Program-made: the position numbers and the translations under genes | Assembly (NCBI GenBank): GCA_964419225.1 | Contig: CAYQPF010000052.1 | Coordinates: 1 to 29,259 of the forward strand | Source: CAYQPF01 sp964419225 | GTDB lineage: Bacteria > Cloacimonadota > Cloacimonadia > Cloacimonadales > CAYQPF01 | DNA: 29,259 bases | Reading direction: 5' to 3' | Shown: one piece after another, positions 17,631 to 24,056 of the stretch | Position numbering within the stretch: the stretch's first letter is position 1 | Layout of the letters: the number at the start of each line of letters is the position of its first letter | Notes under the pieces: model-generated | What the model was told of the DNA's origin: nothing | The model's database searches: none | What the model saw: the letters and a program-made list of their open reading frames with translations, nothing else

Positions 17631-17652
17631 AGAGACGCAAATATGCGTCTCT
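17631..17652. repeat. Palindromic element AGAGACGCA-N4-TGCGTCTCT
   Basis: Perfect 9-bp arms (17631-17639 and 17644-17652) flank a 4-base loop. It abuts the stop codon of the nitroreductase gene (17653) directly. On the minus strand it could form a 3' hairpin on that transcript, but GTTGG follows instead of a T-tract, so it is not a standard intrinsic terminator. A dispersed palindromic repeat is the simpler reading. Confidence 0.7.
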
Positions 17653-18198
17653 CTAGATTATAACACAGCAATCTGAGAAGGATTTACGGTCAGGCCGGGT
17701 TTGTTCTCCTGCCTGCTGTTTTTCCGGGAGAGTGGAATTCTTGGTTTCTGAATGTTTGCCGATGATCAGCAAAGTTATGATAGTATCTTCGGGAGAGAGT
17801 TGGAGTAGCTCATGTGTTTTTGTATGATCAAAACCTGCGATCGGATGAATGACAAACCCCAGCTCTGTTGCTTTCAGCATCATGAAAGCAGTTGCCATGC
17901 CTGTATCAAAAGCAGCATATTCTGTTGTTCCGATGATACAATCCTGTTTAGCATTGGTATAAACTGCGATAATCAGATCGGATGGATGAGCCCAGTCATT
18001 ACCTTTGGCTAAGAGGAGCTTTTGTTGGGAAAGGAGCGAATCCGAAGTTATAAATTTATATCGCCAGGGTTGGTTATTCATACAGGAAGGAGCAAGTCGG
18101 GCTGCATCAAAAAGATCTTTGATGGTATTCTCGTTTAGACAGGCAGGTTCGATTGCTCTGTAGGATCTGCGTGAGTTTAGTAAATCGGTAAAATTCAT
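17653..18198 (-). CDS. Nitroreductase-family protein
   Basis: A 181-residue FMN-dependent oxidoreductase of the nitroreductase superfamily, a usual length for the short members. The N-terminal signature LLNSRRSYR (6-14) supplies the arginines that bind the FMN phosphate. ARLAPSCMNNQPWRY (33-47) is the second FMN/dimer motif, and the GTTEYAAFDTGMATAFMML segment (90-108) is the central dimer helix. The tail carries a cysteine pair, DCCVII (176-181), with unknown role. The physiological substrate cannot be read from sequence; quinones, flavins or nitro compounds are reduced by relatives. It lies 90 bp after the molybdenum-enzyme gene on the same strand, separated by a hairpin, so it may or may not belong to that operon. 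AGAGGAG precedes the ATG. Confidence 0.9.
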   Translation of the reverse strand: MNFTDLLNSRRSYRAIEPACLNENTIKDLFDAARLAPSCMNNQPWRYKFITSDSLLSQQKLLLAKGNDWAHPSDLIIAVYTNAKQDCIIGTTEYAAFDTGMATAFMMLKATELGFVIHPIAGFDHTKTHELLQLSPEDTIITLLIIGKHSETKNSTLPEKQQAGEQTRPDRKSFSDCCVII

Positions 18199-18249
18199 TT
18201 AGATCTCCTCTTGGCACTGTTGGTATATGGGTTAATAGAAAAGGTAAAT

Positions 18250-18278
18250 AAAGAAAGGGTTGACGTGGGAGTCAACCC
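18250..18278 (-). terminator. Hairpin with imperfect T-tract; possible terminator or dispersed palindrome
   Basis: GGGTTGAC (18257-18264) and GTCAACCC (18271-18278) flank a 6-base loop. On the minus strand the hairpin is followed by TTTCTTTATTT, an interrupted T-rich run, and lies 10 bp after the stop of the molybdopterin-subunit gene. It could therefore end that operon before the nitroreductase gene. It also shares the scaffold of the palindrome at 17584-17605 (8-bp stem starting GGG, 6-base loop, trailing CTACG), so it may be a repeat element doing duty as terminator. Confidence 0.5.
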
Positions 18279-18288
18279 CTACGATTGA

Positions 18289-20523
18289 TTATACTGGCTT
18301 GATCGGCAAAGAATAATATCTTTTGCCGGTAGCGTTATAGATAGCATTGGCGATGGCCGGAGCAAGCAGTTCATTGACAGGCTCACCAAGACCTTTTGCT
18401 CCGCTGGGGGAAGTGGGGTCGTAATTCTCGAAGATGATGGCTTTCATTTCGGGTAAATCGTTAGCCCGGGGAATCTTGTATTTATGGAAATTGAGGGATT
18501 CGATCACCCCTTCATTTATCTGTAGTTTTTCGTGTAAAGCATATCCGGCAGACATGGCCAGTCCACCATATATTTGTCCCAAGACCATCGGCGGGTTTAC
18601 AGCTTTACCAACTTCATGTGCTGCTATAATATTATTTAACTTAACTTTATTAGTAGTCTTATCAACTGTTAGTTCAACAGCCTGGCAGGCATAAACCCAG
18701 GTAAAATAGGCGTTCCCCTGTCCTGTTTCTTCGTCCCAACTGACTTTCGGTGCTTTGAAAGTTTCAAAAGAATATGGATATTCCTGTAATAAAAAGAGCT
18801 GATGCATAGCTTCTTCAAATGTGAGAGACTGAGTTTTACTGAAGATCTTGTCATCTTCAAATTGTACTTCTTCGGGTTGGCATTCAAGTTTTTGGCAGAG
18901 TAATCCAGCCAGTTTCTTTTTAAGAGTACGAGCTGCAAGAACTACAGCACCTCCGCCCATGATCGTACCACGGGAAGCAACGGTTGTGCCTCCGTCAGGA
19001 ATATTGGAAGTGGAAGCTTTCCGGTAGCGGATCCTGTCTTTACTGACACCAAGTTCTTCGGCCAATAGAAGGATCAGAGCTGATTCTGAACCTTGTCCGT
19101 TTTCATGGACTCCTGCTTCCAGGAGAATGGAACCGTCAAACTGGACATTGACAATTGCAGGATTAAAATCCATGCCTTCTGCACCCAGACTCATTCCGCG
19201 ATAACTGATGGCATATCCGATACCATATAAGTTATTAGAATCACTTACACCAAAATTACAGTTTTTATATTTTTCAGAGAAATCGATTTCTGTTAAAACA
19301 GTATCCATGACTTTTTCCAAAGTTACAGGATGAGTATCAAGAACCTGACCGGTAATTGTCGTACTGCCTTGTCTGACCATATTTCTACGGCGAAGTTCTG
19401 TACTGTCGATATTCAGTTTAGTGGCAGCTTCTTCGATGAGAGTTTCCACCACGAAATTAAGTTGAGGAGAACCAAAACCACGCATGGCACCGGTGAATAC
19501 ATTGTTGGTATAGACACCGAAAGTATCACAATGTACATTTTCCACAGTATAAGGACCGCAGCACTGGACAGTAGATCTCCAGGTTACCCAAGGTGTTACG
19601 GAGCAATAAGCACCACCGTCAGCATATATGCGAATATCGCAGGCTTTTATGATCCCATTAGTGTCCAAACCCATTTTATAATAAACTTTGTAAGGATGGC
19701 GTTTATAGCTTTCCTTGACAGACCACTCCCGGGTATAGGTGATCTTGACAGGACGATTCAGAATTTTAGCTGCAAGAGCTGCTCTCGCACAGACAAGAGC
19801 TGCTGTATCGTCCTTACCGCCAAAGCCACCACCCATGGAGATGCTTCTGACTTCCACTTCACTCAGTTTGCAACCCAGAATGGCTGCTGTAAAACGTCTG
19901 GTACTGAACGGGTGCTGCATACTGCCGTATATTTCCATGACACCATCATCACGTGGTATGGCAATACCGCTTTCAGGTTCCATATAAGAGTGTTCAATAT
20001 GTTGGGTCTGATAGAATTTTTCCAGGATCAGAGTTGAATCAGCGAAACCTTTGTTTGTGTCACCTCTGCGGACCTTATGTTCATTAATCTGGTTAGTTCC
20101 GAGGTGTTCATGAATAAGATTGGAACTGGTCAAGGCTTCTTCAGGATCAAGAAGTCTGGGTAATTCTTCAGCTTCAAGGGTAACAAGTTTTGCGGCTTGG
20201 ACAGCAATATCTCTTGTTTCGGCAACAACCAGGGCAATAACATCTCCGTTATATCTGATCTTATCAGAAGCGAAGAAATGATAATCCTTTGTAATCTGAC
20301 CAAACACTTGATTTCCTGTAACATCGGCATGAGTCAGAACTTTTAAAACACCGGGGTACTTTTCAGCTTCAGAAGTGTTGATCGACAGGATCCTGGCATG
20401 CACATAATTGGAATAAACAGGTACTCCGTGTACTTGATTAAAAACTTTAATATCATCGGCGTATTTTGCTTTCCCTGTTACTTTTATATAAGCATCATTT
20501 CTCCATGCTATTACTTTTTCCAT
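18289..20523 (-). CDS. Xanthine dehydrogenase-type molybdopterin-binding subunit
   Basis: A 744-residue large subunit of the xanthine dehydrogenase/aldehyde oxidase family, which hydroxylates purines, N-heterocycles or aldehydes using water. Residues 1-125 form the aldehyde-oxidase a/b hammerhead; the rest is the molybdopterin-cytosine-dinucleotide domain. Visible signatures: MEPES (181-185), GGGFGGK (231-237), AMRGFGSPQ (346-354), ENGQGSES (474-481), and the catalytic glutamate E714 in GLGEP. The AMRGFG loop is of the purine/aldehyde type, not the AYRCSFR loop of CO dehydrogenase. The 2Fe-2S and FAD subunits that normally complete the enzyme are not encoded in the window. The ATG overlaps the end of the hydantoinase gene by 13 bp, with AAGGAG upstream, so the genes are coupled. 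The exact substrate is not determined. Confidence 0.92.
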   Translation of the reverse strand: MEKVIAWRNDAYIKVTGKAKYADDIKVFNQVHGVPVYSNYVHARILSINTSEAEKYPGVLKVLTHADVTGNQVFGQITKDYHFFASDKIRYNGDVIALVVAETRDIAVQAAKLVTLEAEELPRLLDPEEALTSSNLIHEHLGTNQINEHKVRRGDTNKGFADSTLILEKFYQTQHIEHSYMEPESGIAIPRDDGVMEIYGSMQHPFSTRRFTAAILGCKLSEVEVRSISMGGGFGGKDDTAALVCARAALAAKILNRPVKITYTREWSVKESYKRHPYKVYYKMGLDTNGIIKACDIRIYADGGAYCSVTPWVTWRSTVQCCGPYTVENVHCDTFGVYTNNVFTGAMRGFGSPQLNFVVETLIEEAATKLNIDSTELRRRNMVRQGSTTITGQVLDTHPVTLEKVMDTVLTEIDFSEKYKNCNFGVSDSNNLYGIGYAISYRGMSLGAEGMDFNPAIVNVQFDGSILLEAGVHENGQGSESALILLLAEELGVSKDRIRYRKASTSNIPDGGTTVASRGTIMGGGAVVLAARTLKKKLAGLLCQKLECQPEEVQFEDDKIFSKTQSLTFEEAMHQLFLLQEYPYSFETFKAPKVSWDEETGQGNAYFTWVYACQAVELTVDKTTNKVKLNNIIAAHEVGKAVNPPMVLGQIYGGLAMSAGYALHEKLQINEGVIESLNFHKYKIPRANDLPEMKAIIFENYDPTSPSGAKGLGEPVNELLAPAIANAIYNATGKRYYSLPIKPV

Positions 20524-21854
20524 AGAAATTCTCCTTGGGGTTGTTCGTTTATAATAATGTTGTTTTTAACTGTCATTATTCCTTTGAGGAAAACATAGGC
20601 TATATTTAAATCTGTTTGAAGTCCGGAATAAGGATCATAGACATCAGAGAGGGAAGAAACAATATTTCTTGGTTTACCGTTCTTATTGATGACTGTCAGA
20701 TCGGCATCTGCCCCAACTTTGATAATACCCTTATGTGGATATAACTTCATAATATGAGAAGGGTTTAAAGAAAGGTATTTAACTAAAAGGTTCATATAGT
20801 TTTCATGCATATTTTTTAAATAATCATAACACAAAGGTACCAGAGCGCCTAACCCGGGCATCCCGTTTGCTATTTTGAGAATATTATCTTTATTGCAGGA
20901 TTTATCCTGTTTATAGAAAGGACAGTGATCAGTAGTGATCATATCGAAAGAACCATTATCCAAGAGCTTCAACATTTCCAGTCTATTTTCTTCGGATCGG
21001 AGCGGGGGAGAGCAAAAGTATTGATAACCGTTTTCGGATAAGAATTTGTCCGTATTCATGAACAGGTATTGCGGGCATGTTTCATTGGAGATTCTCAGAC
21101 CTTTCTTTTTCGCCTCAGAAATCAAAATCGCTCCGGCAGCTGTTGAGTTGTGGACAATATGAATACGGGCATTGGTTCTTTCTGCTATAGCAATAATTTT
21201 GGTTAACGCTATTGTTTCTGCACTTTCGGACCTGATCACAGAATGATTGGCATAATTTGTCAGATCCAAACCTTGATCTAAGGCGTTTTGCAAAATTTCA
21301 TCATCTTCGCAATGGATCAAAAAAAGAGGATCGTACTGTTTAAGTTTATTTATCAGATCTTCAATTTCAGCATAACCGGAATAGATACCCGCTTGTTTGT
21401 AAGTAGTATATAATTTGAGAGTTGGATAATCTGATGTAATAAATGAGATTAAGGTATTTATATCAGTATTTGGTATATCATGAGGTGTTAAGTGCCAGGC
21501 AAAATGGGTGAAGGAATTGTGTTCAGCTTTAATAAATCCTTTGTCAATCGCTTCTTTTAGAGATTCATTTGGTCTTTGGGTTATGAAATTATAGAGCGAA
21601 GTGATGCCATTGATGATGGCAATTGAAGAACCTTTGTACCAGTCGTCGGCAAGTTGATAAGTACCGATTTGATCATCCAGGTGAGTATGGATATCAATGA
21701 AACCCGGACAGAGGAAGTTCCCTTCCAGATCGAGGGTATCATCGGCAGAATTAATCTTGCCAATTTCTTTGATAACACCATTTTCTATCAACACATCGTT
21801 GAATTCTGTGTAATCAGCATGCACGATGCTGCAGTTTTTTAAAAGCAAGCTCAT
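20511..21854 (-). CDS. Dihydropyrimidinase/hydantoinase-type amidohydrolase
   Basis: A 447-residue cyclic amidohydrolase (TIM-barrel, binuclear metal). Metal and catalytic residues are visible: H56 and H58 in GFIDIHTHLD, the lysine expected to be carbamylated K153 in LYTTYK, H181 in FLIHCED, H235 in HIVHNS, and D309 in TTDHCPF. The CPQYL (260-264) and CSPPLR (281-286) stretches are typical of the D-hydantoinase/dihydropyrimidinase branch; dihydroorotase or allantoinase activity is less likely but possible. It opens the ring of hydantoins or dihydropyrimidines. Its ATG overlaps the dCMP deaminase stop by 4 bp (ATGA), and the molybdenum subunit overlaps its end, so all three are probably one operon with a role in nitrogenous-base breakdown or salvage (inference). 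Confidence 0.9.
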   Translation of the reverse strand: MSLLLKNCSIVHADYTEFNDVLIENGVIKEIGKINSADDTLDLEGNFLCPGFIDIHTHLDDQIGTYQLADDWYKGSSIAIINGITSLYNFITQRPNESLKEAIDKGFIKAEHNSFTHFAWHLTPHDIPNTDINTLISFITSDYPTLKLYTTYKQAGIYSGYAEIEDLINKLKQYDPLFLIHCEDDEILQNALDQGLDLTNYANHSVIRSESAETIALTKIIAIAERTNARIHIVHNSTAAGAILISEAKKKGLRISNETCPQYLFMNTDKFLSENGYQYFCSPPLRSEENRLEMLKLLDNGSFDMITTDHCPFYKQDKSCNKDNILKIANGMPGLGALVPLCYDYLKNMHENYMNLLVKYLSLNPSHIMKLYPHKGIIKVGADADLTVINKNGKPRNIVSSLSDVYDPYSGLQTDLNIAYVFLKGIMTVKNNIIINEQPQGEFLWKK

Positions 21855-22324
21855 ATAATTTTTTTCATGTCTCCGGTATCTGGATCAACCAGGATCAATT
21901 CAGTTTCAGCTTCCTGAAAAACATCTTTGGCGAGTTGATCAGGATAGTCATGGCTGATATAGACAGTTTCTATTTCGGCGTTGATAATCATTTTAGCACA
22001 GATACTACAGGGATGATTGGTGCAATAGAGAGTGGCATTTCTTAAGGAAGTGCCATTCAGAGCAGCCTGGATCAGAGCATTCTGTTCGGCATGTACCCCG
22101 CGGCATAATTCATGTTTTTCACCTGAGGGAATGTTCAGTTGTTCTCTTAAGCATCCTGTATTTGCACAATGTTGTATATGTTTGGGGGAACCATTATAAC
22201 CTGTAGCGATGATTTGATTGTTCACAACCAGAACTGCACCGACTTTACGACGGAGACAAGTAGAGCGTTGAGAAACGAGAAAAGCCATGTCCATAAAGTA
22301 CTTTTGCCAATTTGGTCTTTCCAT
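21851..22324 (-). CDS. dCMP deaminase (ComEB-like)
   Basis: A 157-residue zinc deaminase converting dCMP to dUMP. The catalytic HAEQNAL (78-84, with proton-shuttling E80) and PCSICAK (105-111, zinc ligands C106 and C109) are intact. C53, C58, H71 and C74 lie where dCMP deaminases carry a second structural zinc site, which favours dCMP deaminase over cytidine deaminase or guanine deaminase; I am less sure of the exact second-site ligands. It is the first gene of the operon with the hydantoinase, starts with CGGAGG before the ATG, and has a promoter candidate directly upstream. Confidence 0.9.
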   Translation of the reverse strand: MERPNWQKYFMDMAFLVSQRSTCLRRKVGAVLVVNNQIIATGYNGSPKHIQHCANTGCLREQLNIPSGEKHELCRGVHAEQNALIQAALNGTSLRNATLYCTNHPCSICAKMIINAEIETVYISHDYPDQLAKDVFQEAETELILVDPDTGDMKKII

Positions 22325-22344
22325 AGAAACCTCCGTTTTTTTTC

Positions 22345-22372
22345 ATAAAATCTGGCATTAGGGAAAAGTCAA
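22345..22372 (-). promoter_or_regulatory. Promoter candidate for the dCMP deaminase operon
   Basis: On the minus strand TTGACT (22372-22367) is followed after 16 bp by TTTTAT (22350-22345; 4 of 6 matches). The -35 is extended as TTGACTTTT, as in front of the tRNA at 314. The tandem-repeat mosaic begins 10 bp upstream of it. Confidence 0.45.
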
Positions 22373-22381
22373 GAATAAAAT

Positions 22382-22416
22382 CAGTATGCAGTATGCAGGG
22401 GGCAGTAGGCAATAGG
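22382..22416. repeat. Heptamer tandem repeat, CAGTATG/CAGTAGG family
   Basis: Five in-phase 7-mers: CAGTATG, CAGTATG, CAGGGGG, CAGTAGG, CAATAGG. It starts about 58 bp upstream of the dCMP deaminase ATG. It shares its unit, inverted, with 17523-17550. Confidence 0.75.
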
Positions 22417-22438
22417 GATAGAGACGCTTAATAGAACG

Positions 22439-22475
22439 CGGATGACACGGATTGAGCGGATCAACACGGATCGAG
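22439..22475. repeat. Nonamer tandem repeat, CGGATnnnn family
   Basis: Four units begin with CGGAT: CGGATGACA, CGGATTGAG, CGGATCAACA (one base longer) and CGGATCGAG. It lies 22 bp after the heptamer array. Confidence 0.7.
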
Positions 22476-22491
22476 ATGGGGAGTGGATATT

Positions 22492-22519
22492 AGGTGTCAG
22501 GAGCCAGGTGTCAGGTGCC
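22492..22519. repeat. Heptamer tandem repeat, AGGTGTC family
   Basis: Four in-phase 7-mers: AGGTGTC, AGGAGCC, AGGTGTC, AGGTGCC. A different unit from the heptamer at 22382, but the same length. Confidence 0.75.
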
Positions 22520-22550
22520 AGTGGAGAAATAGCTTTTTCGGAATTATTTA

Positions 22551-22579
22551 ACAGGGATAGACAGGATGGACAGGATGAG
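22551..22579. repeat. 9-10-mer tandem repeat, ACAGGATGG family
   Basis: Three units: ACAGGGATAG (10), ACAGGATGG (9) and ACAGGATGA (9, with one more base to 22579). Confidence 0.65.
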
Positions 22580-22610
22580 AAGGGAAGCTAATTAAGAGAG
22601 AATAGATAAG

Positions 22611-22638
22611 TGGTTGGAAGTTAATGGTTAGTGGTTAA
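22611..22638. repeat. Heptamer tandem repeat, TGGTTAG family
   Basis: Four in-phase 7-mers: TGGTTGG, AAGTTAA, TGGTTAG, TGGTTAA. One more copy, TGGTTAC, follows three bases later at 22642-22648. Confidence 0.65.
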
Positions 22639-22865
22639 TTGTGGTTACTAGGAACGAGAGAGAAATAATTGGGGGAGATACGCTTTTCCGGGATTGTTAC
22701 CACGAATAGTACGAATTAAGCGAACAAGAAGAGAACACAGAGGAACAAGGACTTTCACTGACTTACACAGACATGGGAAGAAAGCTGGAGATTTAGTATC
22801 AACGGTACTGTGAAAATGCTTAAACCCGCAGGCAAGTATTAAGGAGAGAGTAGGCAAAGAGAGAA

Positions 22866-22919
22866 ATGGGATGAATGGACTATATGGACTTGATGGACTT
22901 TATAGACTAAAGGGACAGG
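22866..22919. repeat. Nonamer tandem repeat, ATGGACTTG family
   Basis: Six contiguous in-phase 9-mers: ATGGGATGA, ATGGACTAT, ATGGACTTG, ATGGACTTT, ATAGACTAA, AGGGACAGG. The core GGAC is kept in four of the six. It is the longest array of the mosaic. Although 9 is a multiple of 3, the array lies in no supported coding frame. Confidence 0.78.
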
Positions 22920-23081
22920 AGAAATGGCTGGTAACAAGGGACAGTGTGAAGAAAATAACTCACGGGGATACGTACAGGATTAGAAAGTCTAAAATGATAT
23001 TCTGCCAGTTAATTTGTAGTTTTTTGATCTGACTCAATATTTGTGTTTGACATATTAAATAGGATTAGGGAGTGGTCTTAT

Positions 23082-24056
23082 ATGAAGAAAATAGGAATAA
23101 CAGGAGCTAACGGGTTTATAGGCAGTCAACTTGCCAAAGAATTAATAGCCCGTGGGTATGATGTGGTGTGTTTTGTACGAAAAGGTGCATTAATAGAAAG
23201 ACTGCCGGAAGGATGTACAATCAAAGAGGTTGACTTTCAGGATGCAGACGCATTGAGCAGTTTGTTTGAGGGTTTTGATGTAATTTATCATTGTGCAGCC
23301 CAAACAAAGGCTCGCAGCTGGAATGAAATGTACAGAGCAAATGTTGACTTGACTTTGAGAATCATTACGGCTGTTAATTCTTGTTCAGAACCAGCAAAAA
23401 TCATTTTCTTGAGCAGTCAGGCTGTTTCGGGACCAGCAGAGGGCATGAACACCAAGCAAGAAGAGGGTATTTGCTTACCATTGACTTGGTATGGGAAAAG
23501 TAAGTATCTGGCAGAAAATCATTTGCGGACAAGGGCAAAGGGAGATTGGCTGATCTTAAGACCTGTTTCTGTTTATGGAGCAGGAGACAAGGATTTCCTT
23601 CTGTTGTTTAAGAATATGAAAATGGGATTTTTCTTGAAAATTGGTTATGGAGAAACATATTTGAATTTAATCTATGTGGAAGAGTTAGTTGCCAAAATGA
23701 TTGAATTGATGGATGAAGAAATCACGCAGGAAGTATTGTTTGTGGGAGATGGTTTTGCATACACTATGACAGATTATTCTTTAGCATTGAGTAAGGCAGT
23801 GGACAAGAGTTTTTTTATGACCTTTACGATTCCGATTTTCTTTGTTAAGGTTTTGGCTTTGGTCAATGAGTTTTGCACAAAGCTAACAGGCAAACTTTCT
23901 GTATTGAATTGGGAAAAGTCCAAAGAGTTGACAGCCAGGCATTGGATATGCAGTACCGACAAGCTTTATTCTCTGGTAGAGAAAAATCCTGAAAGTAAAT
24001 TAAGTTTGAATTTAAAAAAAACATATGAGTGGTATAAGAAAAACAAGTGGATATGA
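23082..24056 (+). CDS. NAD(P)-dependent epimerase/dehydratase (extended SDR)
   Basis: A 324-residue Rossmann-fold enzyme of the extended short-chain dehydrogenase/reductase class. The dinucleotide-binding motif is TGANGFIG (7-14) right after the first strand. D51 (in DFQD) fits the adenine-binding acidic position; SSQAV (111-115) carries the catalytic serine and YGKSK (137-141) the Tyr/Lys pair. Extended SDRs act on nucleotide sugars or on steroid/isoprenoid-like alcohols; the substrate here is not evident, and a hydrophobic stretch at 247-262 (FTIPIFFVKVLALVN) could bring it to the membrane. I chose ATG 23082, because the GxxGFIG strand must start the protein and GGGAG lies 9 bases upstream. 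A GTG at 23043 would add 13 unlikely residues. The next gene overlaps its stop by 4 bp. Confidence 0.88.
   Translation: MKKIGITGANGFIGSQLAKELIARGYDVVCFVRKGALIERLPEGCTIKEVDFQDADALSSLFEGFDVIYHCAAQTKARSWNEMYRANVDLTLRIITAVNSCSEPAKIIFLSSQAVSGPAEGMNTKQEEGICLPLTWYGKSKYLAENHLRTRAKGDWLILRPVSVYGAGDKDFLLLFKNMKMGFFLKIGYGETYLNLIYVEELVAKMIELMDEEITQEVLFVGDGFAYTMTDYSLALSKAVDKSFFMTFTIPIFFVKVLALVNEFCTKLTGKLSVLNWEKSKELTARHWICSTDKLYSLVEKNPESKLSLNLKKTYEWYKKNKWI

Larger units (their letters stand above)
22373..23081. other. Non-coding repeat mosaic between divergent operons
   Basis: The 757 bp between the dCMP deaminase and epimerase start codons contain no credible gene. The contents are the promoter candidate at 22345-22372, the short arrays listed separately (22382-22919), a decamer pair TTTCACTGAC/TTACACAGAC at 22753-22772, and an irregular ACGAAT series at 22701-22730. 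A 69-codon minus-strand frame over 22648-22857 runs through the repeats and is not protein-like. The last 120 bp (22920-23040) show no repeat and should hold the promoter of the plus-strand operon, but I could not pick a convincing -35/-10 pair. Confidence 0.7.

Noticed and set aside
19330..20037. A 235-codon open frame on the plus strand inside the molybdopterin-subunit gene
   Set aside because: It is antisense to a gene with unmistakable family motifs over its whole length, has no ribosome site, and its composition is that of a shadow frame.
20511..21854. Dihydroorotase of pyrimidine synthesis
   Set aside because: The CPQYL and CSPPLR stretches and TTDHCPF favour the hydantoinase/dihydropyrimidinase branch, and no other pyr genes are adjacent; not fully excluded.
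22648..22857. A 69-codon minus-strand frame in the repeat mosaic
   Set aside because: It runs through degenerate repeats, has no supported start and no protein-like pattern.
22382..22919. CRISPR array in the repeat-rich gap
   Set aside because: Units are 7-10 bp without spacers, far too short for CRISPR repeats, and no cas gene is present.
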